From NCBI GenBank assembly GCA_030522415.1, contig CM060105.1, positions 14,246,777-14,310,776 on the forward strand: a stretch of 64,000 nt of DNA, read 5' to 3'. Positions 33,640-45,690 of this stretch are shown here, piece by piece. The stretch's first letter is position 1. Each line of letters begins with the position of its first letter. This DNA is from Channallabes apus (Eukaryota; Chordata; Actinopteri; Siluriformes; Clariidae). Below the pieces are notes generated by a model, which saw only the letters and a list, made by a program, of their open reading frames with translations, did not search any database and was not told the DNA's origin. The position numbers and the translations under genes were made by a program.

Positions 33640-34400
33640 TTGCCATCAAGGTAGAAAGTTTCCTCAGTACACGAGCGTCATGATCGGACTGCCTGTCTTA
33701 TTCACATCTGAAACGCCGGCCTCCCAGGAACTCCTTTAAGGGCCCAAACAGGTGGGAATATTTAGCAGGAGGTCAGAGGATTGTCTGAGGGATGTGGTAA
33801 TAACTCCCAGCTGATCTAAAATTGGTGAATGAGTTTATTTTACAGTTCACACAGACAGACGCGACTCGCTGAATGTTCATGGGGATAACGACAGCGGGAG
33901 TCAGCTTAGCTGAGACCTTCATTCACGAACTTACAGTCTTCTTTAAACCGGTTCCACCATTACTGCAGCCAAGTTAATCCACGATATAGCAGCGATAAAC
34001 CCAAGAAGAAAAGAAAATGCAGTTTGACTTGAACACCCTTCCTAGCAGCTATAAACAGCCGCTCTCTCGCAAGCCTTTGTTTTTTGTTTGTGTTCTCTCA
34101 CCACTGAGGAGAAGGCGTGTCACACTGAGTGCAGTGTCCAGTCCACCACGCGCTAGTAATCGAAACAGCAGACGGATAAATGGGATAAAAAGCTAAAGCG
34201 ACCGCGGCACCTGATGGATTCCGGGGGAAGAAATGTTTAAAGCGTGAGATAAACAATACGGCTTGCTGATGAATCTGAGCTGTTGGGCGCTGACGGAGAC
34301 GTCGGTGACATTTTCAGCTCCGGTGAACTTTGTGCACTTCATTATCTTGGTTAGACAGGTGCACGCCTAATGAATGCCCCTGCTGTTTAATTAGCTCCCT
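33640..34400. other. Candidate conserved non-coding block
   Basis: Long complex stretch (for example aggtgggaatatttagcagg, taactcccagctgatctaaa, ttaatccacgatatagcagc, tgcacgcctaatgaatgccc) without repeats. It is a candidate regulatory region between zfpm2 and lrp12. No splice-bounded frame. Confidence 0.28.
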
Positions 34401-34614
34401 ATGGGACAGCTAGCTGGATTATCAAAGGAAAAAGTCCGTAATTACCATCCGCCATACACACACACACACACTGTCTCAGCCGGCCCTCTCATCTCTCCCA
34501 TCAGACGAAGGGGGGGGGTCGAAGTTCAGGAAGGCTTTGGCATGTCGTTAGGTAACTGGACTCATTACAGATATAACTGTCTTTTAACCTTGAAGATATT
34601 TTTTGCGCTAATCC

Positions 34615-35960
34615 ATGGATCAATCTGCCAGTCTGTCTGTTGCATGTGTGTGTGTGTGTGTGTGTTTTTGCACATCTGCTTGTCTGTGAGTGTTTGATTA
34701 TCTGCCTGTCTGTATGTTTGTCTGTTACTGTTTCTCTCTGTCTTTCTGTTGTTCTGTGTTTTCCTGTCTGTCTGATTGTCTGTCTGTCTGTCTGTTTGCT
34801 GTTTTTGCTGCCTATTTGTGTTTGCAGATTTGTCTGCTTGTTTGTCTAGTCATGTGTGTTAGTTTCAGTTTCTCTGGCTCTGTGTGTGTGTGTCTGTGTG
34901 TCTATTTGTCTGGCTGTGTCTGTTTGTCTGACTCTGTGTATGTCTGTTTTTGTCTGTCTGTCTGTGACTGTTGCTTTGTCTGTCTCTTTGTGTCTGCTTG
35001 TTGGTTTCTCTGGCTTTCTCTCTCTGTGTCTGTCTGTTGCTTTGTCTGTCTGTCTGTCTGTCTGTGTGTTTGTCTGTTGGTTTGTCTGTTTCTCTGGCTG
35101 AGTCTGTCTTTCTATTTGTATGACTGTGTATGTCTGTCTATTGTTTTGTCTGGCTGTGTATGTCTGTCTATTGTTTTGTCTGGCTGTGTGCGTCTGTCTA
35201 TTGTTTTGTCTGGCTGTGTATGTCTGTCTATTGTTTTGTCTGGTTGTGTGTGTCTGTCTATTGTTTTGTCTGGCTGTGTGTGTCTGTCTATTGTTTTGTC
35301 TGGCTGTGTATGTCTGTCTATTGTTTTGTCTGGCTGTGTGTGTCTGTCTATTGTTTTGTCTGGCTGTGTGTGTCTGTCTATTGTTTTGTCTGGCTGTGTA
35401 TGTCTGTCTATTGTTTTGTCTGGCTGTGTGTGTCTGTCTATTGTTTTGTCTGGCTGTGTGTGTCTGTCTATTGTTTTGTCTGGCTGTGTATGTCTGTCTA
35501 TTGTTTTGTCTGGCTGTGTGTGTCTGTCTATTGCTTTGTCTGGCTGTGTATGTCTGTCTATTGCTTTGTCTGGCTGTGTGCGTCTGTCTATTGTTTTGTC
35601 TAGTTATGCGTGTTTGTCTGTTGTTTTGTCTGGTTGTACGTGTTTGTCTGTTGGTTTGTCTGTCTATTTGTGTATGTTTGTCGGTTTGTCTGTCTGTTGG
35701 TTTGTCTGTATGCATGTCTGTCTTTCTGTCAGTTTGTCTGGCTGTGTGTTTGCCTGTCAGTTTGTCTGCATGTGTATCTGTCTGCCGGTCAGTTTGTCTG
35801 GCTGTACTGTACGTGTCTGTCTGTGTCTGTCTGTTGGTCAATTCGTCTGGTTGTGTATGTCAGTTTGTTTATCTGTGTCTCTGTCTGGTGCATTTGTCTT
35901 TCTCTTTGTGTGTTTGCCTGTGTGGCTATTTTCATAAATCGTTCTGTCTACTTGCCAATC
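34615..35960 (+). repeat. TCTG-rich minisatellite with 30-bp core array
   Basis: 1.3 kb of tctg/tgtc text. From about 35131 to 35640 there are 17 head-to-tail 30-bp units of the form tgtctgtctattgttttgtc plus tggctgtgta or tggctgtgtg. Outer parts are less regular (tgtctgtctg, tttgtctgtt). Because the unit is a multiple of three and lacks stops, frames of 415, 349 and 331 codons appear on both strands. These have no protein-like composition and are not genes. Confidence 0.93.
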
Positions 35961-36289
35961 TGTCCATCTGTTTGTCCGTCTTATCTGTCCAGACCATTAA
36001 TCTGGACATCTGTCTATCCGACTATTCATCCACTCGTTCATCTGGCTGTCTGTTGTTTGCCGTGCGTTATGATTTATTAATCTGTTATGTCACTCGTGTA
36101 CCTTCTCAGGTGATATTTGCCTCACTCATGGTACCTCAGCAGGACTGCTGTTGTGGTTCTTGGTGGTGATTGCGGTGGTTACGGAGTTGCCGGTGTTAAA
36201 GGCAGAACGGATTCACACCGACGTCCAAACTCAAGTCGCAGCCATCGCCTGACTGTTTATTTTCAGTTCAGACACACTCCACGCCACAG

Positions 36290-36570
36290 TGACAGTTTAG
36301 CAGCGGCGGAGCTGATGTGTTAATTAGCCGATGTTTGAGCATCACTGCAGGCAGTAATTAACTTCCACTGTAATTATATCTGTTCGGTTCTGTCTCAATT
36401 ACATCAGCGTGTCAGGACGAGCAAGTAAGCGGAACATGATGTCTGTTACCATCATCTCTTTTATTACAGACCATTTCAGGAAGAGTGAGTCGGGGATGAG
36501 CGCTCGCTCAATAAAAGAAGAACACGAGGTACGCGGTGTTGCTTATAACGTGCGTCCCTCCGCCCCGGGC
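36290..36570. other. Candidate conserved non-coding element
   Basis: Contains gatgtgttaattagccgatg, gcaggcagtaattaacttcc and tcaattacatcagcgtg. These are repeated TAATTA cores in unique sequence that lies between two low-complexity tracts. Confidence 0.3.
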
Positions 36571-36599
36571 CACCTCTTAAACAGTCACACCAATCTCAA

Positions 36600-36600
36600 A

Positions 36601-36641
<41 letters not shown>

Positions 36642-37118
36642 TTTAATCAGTATGAAAAACACAAATGGAGAAGCAGAGCCATTTTCGATCGTGTAAGCCT
36701 CTGCGTCAAAGTGTTGAGAGCTGAGCATCATCTCAGCCGCGTACAGTAAATAAGATTTTAATGAACTGTGTCGGGTTCATTTGAGTCTCTAAGTCTGCTC
36801 GTGAAAATCCCTTTACGGATCCATAACCGTTAAACAGGAGGGAAAAGTGACATCTTCCCCGGTCTCGGTTTGAACCGTTTACTGGCGTCTCACATAGACA
36901 CCTGGAGGGAGGAACTGGGGGAGAGACTCTCACCTCCGCTTTGACCTTTAACCTCACAAAGGAGCCGAGGGTTTGATAAGAGCTTAAAGCTAGAAGCTAA
37001 TCTGTAACTAACTGCCAAGTGAGAGGGACAGCAGGGAGGAGAGACGGAATAATGAGACTCTGCTGAGGAGATGGCGAGGGAAGAGAAGAGCTGTACGCAG
37101 GAGATGCTGTAGGTCGGC

Positions 37119-37158
<40 letters not shown>

Positions 37159-37270
37159 GTGCAACAAAATCAGAGAAAACGATGGAAAATCAGGAAAAGA
37201 CGAGTGATGGAGACAGATGATCATCAGAGTGAGAGAGAGACGGATGATGTATTTTTATTATCCTCGCAGG
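36600..37270. other. Non-coding with CT and GA microsatellites
   Basis: CT run at about 36605-36636 and GA run at about 37123-37154, with GC-balanced unique text between. No gene. Confidence 0.5.
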
Positions 37271-37274
37271 GCTT

Positions 37275-37930
37275 TATTATCCTCATACTGTCTCTCCCGC
37301 TCTCCTTTTCTTCCCCTGTCTCACTCTCAACCTTCCCCTTTCTTTTTCTTCCCCGTCTCACTCTCCCTCTTCCCATATCTCACTTTCTGTTTCCTGTCTG
37401 ACTCTCTCTCTTTGTCTTCTTTGTCTCATTCTCCCTTCTCCTGTCTCACTCTCTCTCTCTCTTTCCCCTTCTTTGTCTTCCCTGTCTCTTTCTCTCTTCT
37501 CTGTCTCACTCAATCTCTTTCCCCTGTCTCACTCTCTATTTCCAGTCTTGCTCTCTCTCTTTCCCTTTCTTTGTCTTCTCTGTCTCACTCTCTCCCTTCC
37601 ATTTCTTTGTCTCATATGTCTCATACATTCTTCCCTGTCTCTCACTCTCTCTTCCTCCATCTCATTCTCTCTCTTTTCCTGTCAGTTTCTCTGTCTCACT
37701 CTCTCTCTTTTCTCTGTCTCACTCTCTCTTTCCCTTTCTTTGTCTTCCCTGCCTCGCTCTCTCTTCCCCTATCTCACTCTCTCCTTTTCCCCTGTCTCAC
37801 TCTCTCTTTCCCTTTCTTTGTCTTCTCTGTCTCGGTCTCTCTCTTACTCTTTCTCTCTCACCCCATCTCATTCTCTCTCTTTTCCTGTCAGTCTTTCTGT
37901 CTCACACTCTCTGTCTCACTCTAATTTTTA
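37275..37930 (+). repeat. Polypyrimidine minisatellite (CTCT/CTGTCTCACTCT)
   Basis: Nearly pure pyrimidine on the plus strand, with irregular units such as ctgtctcactctctctttcc and ctttctttgtcttc. The serine-leucine open frames over it are artefacts. Such tracts can form triplex DNA. Confidence 0.88.
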
Positions 37931-38027
37931 TTTTTTAGAAAGACACCACATTTCATTTAATGTCTCTCCCTTTCTTTGGTGCTTTTTGGAAATGTTTAAG
38001 ATGAGGAGCAAATATTTTATTGGTGTT

Positions 38028-38112
38028 TGCATGTGCACAGTGTGTGTGTACAGTGTGTGTGTGTGTGTGTACAGTGTGTGTGTACAGTGTGTGTGTGAAC
38101 AGTGTGTGTGTA

Positions 38113-38162
<50 letters not shown>

Positions 38163-38199
38163 AGTGTGTGTGTGTGTGTGTGTGTACAGTGTGTGTGTA

Positions 38200-38232
<33 letters not shown>

Positions 38233-38428
38233 CAGTGTGTGTGTACAGTGTGTGTGAACAGTGTGTGTGTACAGTGTGTGTGTGTACAGTGTGTGTGTGT
38301 GTGTGTGTACAGTGTGTGTGTGTGTGTACAGTGTGTGTGTGTACAGTGTGTGTGTGAACAGTGTGTGTGAACATTGTGTGTGTACAGTGTGTGTGTGCGT
38401 GTGTGTACAGTGTGTGTGTGCGTGCATC
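38028..38428 (+). repeat. GTGT minisatellite punctuated by ACAG
   Basis: (GT)n blocks are separated by acag or aacag at variable spacing, giving units such as gtgtgtacagtgtgtgtg. About 20 interruptions are visible. The long frames on both strands are artefacts. Confidence 0.92.
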
Positions 38429-38629
38429 CTGAGCTGTTTGCTTACCGCGGCTAGTAATTAGTGTCAGTAATTACACTGATGTCAGTGGTTTTATTGTTTA
38501 TGAAAGTGTGTGTGAACATTACAGGGTTTTTGTTTCAGACTGCTGAACTCTTGCTGGATTAGAAACATGAAACACTTCGGGGTTCAGAGGAATTCTAAAA
38601 CAAAATGTTTAAATTCAAAGAGTTGAAAG

Positions 38630-38694
<65 letters not shown>

Positions 38695-39299
38695 CAAAGC
38701 GCTGTTAGACTCGCGGCAGACTCGCGGCGTCGCTACAGCGGGCATAAACGTAACACCATTTAACCTTTACAATGCTCATATTGATTTACTCTGGACTTAT
38801 CCAGCTTTAGATCAGAAGGCAGCTTTAGTGGTGGGAGTTCAACTTAATTGAGCAGACCGGCGAAGACAAAAGTCCCTGTGCCGATCGCTACGTGTTAGCA
38901 TTCAAGCTTAAACAGCCATGCGAAGAATCACTAACGTTCCCCCATTCGCTTTGGTTTCGGGTCATGTTTTTCTTAGCGGTCAGGCGTGTTAGCGTCCCTG
39001 TGTCCTCTCAGGTTCTGGCTGCTTGTGTTTCTGTGCAGTAATTAGCCTGTTAGCTGGGACACTGCTTACTCACCATGTCACAATGCTAGCATTAAAAAAA
39101 ACACACGCTTACACATCCACACCGGTCTTATTGTTTGCTACTCGTCAAGTTTTTCTGTCTCTGCTATGCTAGCTAAAGGCATGCAGGAGCGTAGTGTAAT
39201 GCTAATTTCCTGTGATAAAGCTCTCTGGCTGAAATTGGAAGCATGCGTTTTAATTAAAAACACTGTTTTTCTGCCCGACTGACCACTATAAATCATTCG
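38429..39299. other. Non-coding, with TG microsatellite
   Basis: TG run at about 38632-38692. The rest is unique AT-rich DNA with no gene seen. Confidence 0.5.
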
Positions 39300-39640
39300 G
39301 TATCAATGAAAAAACTATTCCTTTTCCTCCTCTCTCCGAGTGAAAGGCCCTTTCAGGTCCCGATAAAGTGCTAATAAATTACCCGTGTTTCCTTCTTAAT
39401 GGATGTCAGCCTGCCGCTGCGAGATATCATTGTGTGTCACGAATATTTCGATGGAGTGATTAGATCAAATAAAAAAATGCCACAAATTCCTAAACGGCTC
39501 CGCCGAGACGCAGCTGATCAGAAATGCCTCTTTTAGCCGAAACAGATTATATTCCTTGCATATAAGCAGATAAGGAGTAATTACTCTGATACAGGCTCTG
39601 TGTTTGTCTGCTGTACCCACGCAGGCACTTTTTTTCTTCT
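39300..39640. other. Candidate conserved non-coding element
   Basis: Unique text including tcccgataaagtgctaataa, gcgagatatcattgtgtgtc, cgaatatttcgatggagtga and agataaggagtaattactct. It contains GATA-type cores (agataagg, cgataaag). It lies between two large minisatellites. Confidence 0.32.
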
Positions 39641-39889
39641 TTTTTTTAAAGGATCTTGATCTTGTTTGTTGGAAAAATGCACACTTCTGACGATAATGAC
39701 TGATGCGTGCAACAACAGCAATAAAAAAAAAAAGCAAAGTGAATTAAAGCAGCACAATAATGATCAGTTTTATTCAGTACCTTCACTTTTTTTGTTCTTT
39801 ATTCTTTATCCCACAACAAAGTGCTGGTCGTGTTCTAACTGACAAATATACACCTGGTGTGTCTGTAGGTTCCCTTAAGATAGATATGT

Positions 39890-40267
39890 AGACTGAGAGA
39901 CAGACAGACAGATAGACAGACAGACAGGCATGTAGACTGAGAGACAGACAGACAGGCATGTAGACTGAGAGACAGACAGACAATAGACAGACAGACAGAC
40001 AGACAGACAGGCATGTAGACTGAGAGACAGACAGACAATAGACAGACAGACAGACAGGCATGTAGACTGAGAGACAGACAGACAGGCATGTAGACTGAGA
40101 GACAGACAGACAATAGACAGACAGACAGGCATGTAGACAGATATGAAGACTAAGAGACAGACAGACAGGCATGTAGACTGAGAGACAGACAGACAGACAG
40201 ACAGATAGACAGACAGACAGGCATGTAGACAGATATGAAGACTAAGAGACAGACAGACATGTAGACT

Positions 40268-40307
<40 letters not shown>

Positions 40308-40315
40308 TGTAGACT

Positions 40316-40349
<34 letters not shown>

Positions 40350-40648
40350 TAGATAGACAGACAGACAGGCATGTAGACAGATATGAAGACTAAGAGACAG
40401 ACAGACAGACAGACAGACATGTAGACTGAGAGACAGACAGACAGACAGATAGATAGACAGACAGACAGGCATGTAGACAGATATGAAGACTAAGAGACAG
40501 ACAGACAGACAGACATGTAGACTGAGAGACAGACAGACAGACAGACAGATAGACAGACAGACAGACAGGCATGTAGACAGATATGAAGACTAAGAGACAG
40601 ACAGACAGACTGACAGGCATGTAGACTGAGAGTCAGACAGACAGGCAT

Positions 40649-40698
<50 letters not shown>
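39890..40698 (-). repeat. GACA/GATA compound minisatellite
   Basis: Units alternate agacagacagacaggcatgt, agactgagag and a longer variant agatatgaagactaagag, ending in a (atag)n run at about 40650-40697. It is a Bkm-like GACA/GATA array. All long frames (CLSVCLS-type) are artefacts. Confidence 0.92.
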
Positions 40699-40699
<1 letters not shown>

Positions 40700-42469
40700 T
40701 ACATTTTTAATTAAAACAATGAAAAACAGATTCAAGATTCTGCAGTTTTAATCTGAACATGTAAACAACAGAGAGAGACATTTATGACGTAATCTAAGTC
40801 TAATAAATAATTCAGACAGTTTCTTGTTATTTTCTGTTATTCTTGTTCTATATTTTCTTGTTGTTTTTCTGTTATTGTTTGTAATCAGATTGATGGACCG
40901 GTTGTTCGTAGCTATAAGTAATAATGGGAAATAAGTTTTTCCCCCACAACATTAAGTGTCACTACAAATGGATAGGGAAAAAAGTACAAGGTGTCATTTT
41001 TAGTTAAAGAAAATGTCAAACTGCTGTGGAATGAAGAGGACTAGAACTCAACATGGTACATGCTGCTACTGGAAAATAAAGCATAGTGATTATTTGTGTG
41101 TAACACCACGCCCACTTCCTGCTTTAAGTCGTAATTAATGTTAAAAGCTTAGTAATCTTGTAATGCTTCAGGTTAAAGCAGTAAAATACTGTATGAAATG
41201 TGCATGCTGCTGTTCTAATAAAGATACTGTACATCAAGAGATAAAGACACCATTCATTTCACAGTTCAGTCGATTAAGCAAGAAAAAAGATGCAGAATAT
41301 TAGAGAATAAAATGTGAGAGTGTCGAGTGTAAACGCACACCAGCCACCGCTTCAGCAAAGCAAACAGACCGTCCTTAGATCAGCGAGACGTGTCTCCGGA
41401 GTTGCTATTTAACTTGGCGAAGATACTTGGTGTAATTGTTAATTACTTTGCCCATATGTTTCCCATAAAGCACCTCTTCAATCCATATGGCACTTCTGTT
41501 GACGAGACTCATCGTGCACGCTGCATGTTTCCGAGAGTGATGCACGAGACTGGGTCTAATGCTAAAACTCCAAAACTCCTAATTGTGCAAAAAGCTATTC
41601 TGCACAGATGGCTGTCAGGATCGGACGCATCAGTCGCGATGTTCGACTACAATGCAGTGCACGGCTCAGACGAAATGTTATTTACCCAAAAACTCCAACA
41701 AGATAACGAGTGAGGAGAGACTCGAAAACATCTGGGGAAGGAAACGTGGCATCTGAGAGATTGCACACTTGTCAGTCATCAGCTGTAAAAAAAAAAAAAA
41801 AAAAAAAAGAGGCGCTCTCCGGGTTGACAAGCTTTCATCAGACATGCTGATGTTTATCGGCCCAGCAGGCTGCAGCATGGCGGATTGTTGCCGCTCACAA
41901 AGACAATCAAAACCAGGACGTTGCCAGATTGTTTCGCACATTTATACTTTTATTTCACTCATATTACTTCCTTGTCAAGCGTATACGACGTTTCATTTCT
42001 CCCTTGACCTTAGGCAACTTTTATTTAGACACTTTATATTAAAGTATCAATAAGGAAATTCAAAATTTAATAAGAATCTAAGTTTCTACAATAACAGGAT
42101 GGCACTGATGGCATTCACAGGATTTATTACCTCTTAAGTGTGTGAAGCATCACTACAGATCAACACAGAGTTCTGCTGCCTGGTCCCTCTCGATCGTATG
42201 ACGAAACACCTCTCTCCTCCTGATGGGCGTGGTCTTTCCCAGGATGACTCCGCCCCATCCACAGTGCGCAGAGTCTATACAGAATGGTTTGATGAAGAGG
42301 AAAATGATGAAAATCATATGCCGTCGTGCTCACACTCACCTTAGTGAAAAAGAAAACTATACACAGCAACATTTTGTGGTTAAGAGCAGAAAAATATATA
42401 TCAAGCGTAAAAATTGCCATATAACTGACCCTCCCAAGCTTATTAGCAAAAAGCTGAGATTTGCCCAGA
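40700..42469. other. Non-coding, nothing recognised
   Basis: AT-rich unique sequence with a poly-A tract near 41788-41808. Frames such as 41390-41713 (107 codons) have no family resemblance, no splice context and skewed composition, so they are treated as chance. Confidence 0.4.
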
Positions 42470-42525
42470 ATAAACAATTTTACTGTGCAGTAATGTATAC
42501 GTGATGAATAAAGGCTGAATTTAAT
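42470..42525 (+). mobile_element. SINE 3' tail fragment
   Basis: ttttactgtgcagtaatgta followed by gtgatgaataaaggctgaat matches the tail of the SINE at 2409-2650. Only the tail is seen. Confidence 0.6.
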
Positions 42526-42604
42526 AAATTAATGTGTTATTATGTGTTATTTATATATATAAAAAAAATTATAAATCTAAAAAAATCTCTAACTCCATGA
42601 TGGT

Positions 42605-42915
42605 TCCTGATGTTTATTTCTTTCTACATTGTAAAGTTTTGCTGAAGGCGTCCAAAAACTGCATGAATCTCCTTTGAACAGTTGATATTGAGATGTTTCT
42701 GCTACTTCTGCTCTGTAAAGACTTCATAACGCCTCTAATCTGAGCTGCTGTTAATTGGTCATTTTTCAGGCTGATAACTCTAAATGAACTTCTCGTCTGC
42801 AGCAGAGGGAGGTTTTGGTCTCGTTCTCCTGGGACGGCCTTCATGAGAGCCAGTTTCATTATGGTGCTTGACGGATTTTGCAGATGCACTCGACACAATA
42901 CTGTTCTTGCAACAA
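42605..42915 (-). mobile_element. Decayed Tc1-like repeat, paired-domain relic
   Basis: Similar to 2655-3065. On the minus strand, about 42650-42830 reads NDQLTAAQIRGVM then SRSSRNISISTVQRR. This looks like the DNA-binding helix-turn-helix region of a Tc1-like transposase. No catalytic region follows. Confidence 0.55.
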
Positions 42916-44119
42916 CTATTGCAGAAAGGCAACACCAACATCAACTGCTATAACGTCTATATACTGCATAGAAATATCTGGTTCCACCTGGATTTAGATG
43001 GGTCAATACTATATACAATACAATACTAAAATATTGACCCCCTCATGTCTTTATATTTTCTTTATATTTCTCTTCCAGAGCTCCAGACTTTCATGTATTT
43101 CTAATGTAGTCTTCGGGTTTTCATAGTTCTCCAGGCTCCCTTAAGGAAATCTTTTTTTTTTTTTTTTTTGTCTCTCGTCCAATTCCCTGCACCTGAGCAG
43201 TTTCAGAGGGATGTTTTTTTTTGGTTTGTTAAGCCACACAGTGACTCATCCAAGCATAAAAAGCCTCTAACTTAAGGGATGAACCAGTGAGAAACAGCTG
43301 CAGATGATGACAAGTGATCAGGCCGGTGACTGGTGTAGTGGTGATGCTGAATAATTCTGAATGGTTGGATCAGACAAGAGGGGAAATGAGGTCGCTGCTG
43401 CTGAGGTTGTTACATAAACAAGCACTGTTTAAAATTGTACATTTGGAGTCTGTAAAACATTTGTTCTCATTTCTTTACTTTAATATGAAGAAATGATGCG
43501 GGTCAATACTTTTGCACAGTAGTGTTTGCAAGAGAGAGAGAGAGAGAGAGAGTAGTGCAATCAAACCACATTGTTCAGTTTATTGTGCGTATTTTATTAC
43601 ACGTATTACAGTAAGTAGGGTGGATGTGAAAAGGTGTCCGAGTGTAAACGCCTCCATCAGCGTTTGCCATTTCGAATTAAAAGCTTCAGTGACGTGTGTA
43701 ACGTTCCTCTCACTTTTTATCTTCACGTGTCACTCGGTACAAAGCAGGGGCCTGGTGGTATTTTACACCAGATGATTGGGGAAAAGGACTTCACAGTTTT
43801 TATCAGCTAACATTGAAAATGTCCTTGTTGATTTGCAACAGATACATTTTAATATCAGGATTCCTTTGTCTGCTTTATCTGCTTTATGACTAGATCACGT
43901 GACGTGCTTTCTTCCTGATGAGTAAACTGCACTTTGGGTCAATAGAACCTTCATAAGGAGGTGCATTAAATCTTTTAGTACAGTGCTGCCCTCTAGTGGT
44001 GCAACCGTAGGAACTGCAAATTACTTGTTTTTGTTGTTTTCAAGATTTGTGTGGGAAAAGTATAAAATATTGAATAATTGAAATGTTCGACCATCCAAAA
44101 AAACTTTTATTTCAGATAC
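42916..44119. other. Non-coding, nothing recognised
   Basis: T tract at about 43150-43169 and GA run at about 43531-43552. Remaining sequence is AT-rich with no gene. Confidence 0.4.
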
Positions 44120-44690
44120 AGTGCCGTGTATTTGCCTCTTCCTGTTTTATTATTGTTTACATATTTGTCAAGATTGAGTCATGATTCTATACAGTATATA
44201 TATATATATATACACATATAGAATACACAAAGTTAACCAAAGTGAAAACAAAATGCAGTTTTTAACTGATGATTTCATTTATTAAGGGAAAAAATCTGTC
44301 CCATCCTGCCTGGACCTATGTGAAAAAGTAATTGCCCCCTAAACCCAATAACTGGTTGTGCCACTCTGGGCAGCAACAACTTGTAATCAAGCGCATGACT
44401 GGATGATCAAGTCATTGGTGTGCTCTTGGAGTAATTTTGGTAGGGTTTGATAGAAGGGCGTCATGATCTCACACGACGATGCACGTCTCCCACACTGTTG
44501 AAACACTGCAAAAACTTTGTTGTGAGGTCTTTGTAAACTCTTGATCTTGCTCCATCTGACTTTCAATCTACGAGGATGAAGATTCACCTCTGATAAAGGA
44601 AGTGAAGACAGCGGTGCATTTGTGGGCTCACAGATCAGTCTAAAAACATTTTTGAATGAGGGAATACAAAACCTGGATGACAGATGCACA
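44120..44690 (-). mobile_element. Relic of a Tc1-type element, related to 4413-6035
   Basis: 44120-44400 aligns in order with the left end of the intact Tc1 element: an end-like cagtgccgtgtatttgcc, acaaaatgcagtttttaact, ttattaagggaaaaaatctg, gtgaaaaagtaattgccccc, aataactggttgtgccac and gcagcaacaacttgtaatca. The transposase region is lost. 44400-44690 is of uncertain origin. Confidence 0.6.
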
Positions 44691-44784
44691 GAATGACTAC
44701 ACAGTCAAATGCAGTTAAAATACTATAGTCAAAATACGTTTATTACTGTTGTTACTTAGTAACATAACCAGGGTTATTCCACAA

Positions 44785-45690
44785 CTTAGTAGGTGGAGGT
44801 GGGTCTGCATCAAGGATCGGCTCTAAGCCCCTTTTTGTTTGCTCTAGTGATGGACAGGATGACAGATGAAGTTAGACAGGAGTCTCCATGGACTATGATG
44901 TTTGCAGATGACATTGTGCTTTGTAGCGAGAGCAGGGAACAGGTGGAAGAAAATTTGGAGAGGTGGAGGTACGCTCTGGAAAGCAGAGGAATGAAGGTTA
45001 GCCGCAGCAAGACGGAATACATGTGTGTGAATGAGAGGAACCCAAGAGGAACGGTGAGGCTACAGGGAGCAGAGGTAAAGAAGGTGCAGGATTTTAAGTA
45101 CTTAGGGTCAACTGTCGAGCGCAACGGAGAGTGTTCAAAGGAGGTGAAGAGACGAGTACAGGCAGGTTGGAATGGGTGGAGAAAAGTGTCAGGTGTGTTG
45201 TGCGATAAAAGAGTATCAGCGAGAATGAAAGGAAAAGTGTACAGGACAGTGGTGAGACCAGCGATGCTCTACGGCTTAGAGACAGTGGCACTGAAGAAAA
45301 GACAGGAGGCAGAGCCAGAGGTAGCAGAGCTGAAGATGTTGAGGTTCTCTTTGGGAGTGACAAGGATGGATAGGATCAAGAATGAGTTCATCAGAGGGAC
45401 AACCCATGTGAGATGTTTTGGAGATAAAGTCAGAGAGGCCAGATTGAGGTGGTTTGGACATGTTCAGAGGAGAGATGGTGAATATATTGGTAGAAGGATG
45501 CTGAGGTTGGAACTGCCAGGCAGGGGGTCTAGAGGAAGACCAAAGAGGAGATTTATGGATGCAGTGAGAGAGGACATGAAGTTAGTTGGTGTGAGAGAAG
45601 AGGATGCAGAGGATAGGGTTAGATGGAGGCAGATGATTCGCTGTGGCGACCCCTGAAAGGGAACAGCCGAAAGACAAAGAAGAAGAAAAC
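44785..45690 (+). pseudogene. 5'-truncated LINE (non-LTR retrotransposon) RT fragment
   Basis: An open stretch (about 44793-45656, 287 codons) begins inside the RT domain. VGLHQGSALSPFLF is RT block 4, FADDIVLC at about 44900-44925 is the catalytic FADD, and KTEYM and FKYLGSTV follow. The C-terminal part has a RWFGHVQRR region and ends in CGDP. The 3' end finishes gaaagacaaagaagaagaaa, a GAA-rich tail. The missing 5' part is the usual result of incomplete reverse transcription. The clade is not resolved. The frame is still open, so the copy is fairly recent. Confidence 0.85.

Noticed and set aside
34690..36169. Long plus-strand frames (415 and 349 codons) and a 331-codon minus-strand frame
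   Set aside because: They lie in a TCTG minisatellite whose unit length is a multiple of three. The residues are pure low-complexity repeats, open on both strands.
37217..38461. Serine/leucine-rich and cysteine/valine or histidine/threonine-rich frames
   Set aside because: Artefacts of the CT and GT tracts. No protein-like composition or splice context.
34615..40698. Possible CRISPR array in the regular repeats
   Set aside because: The units are contiguous minisatellites without unique spacers, and the genome is eukaryotic.
39783..40735. Repeated CLSVCLS-type minus-strand frames
   Set aside because: Products of the GACA/GATA minisatellite.
41390..41713. 107-codon plus-strand frame
   Set aside because: No family resemblance, no splice signals, and AT-rich chance-like composition.
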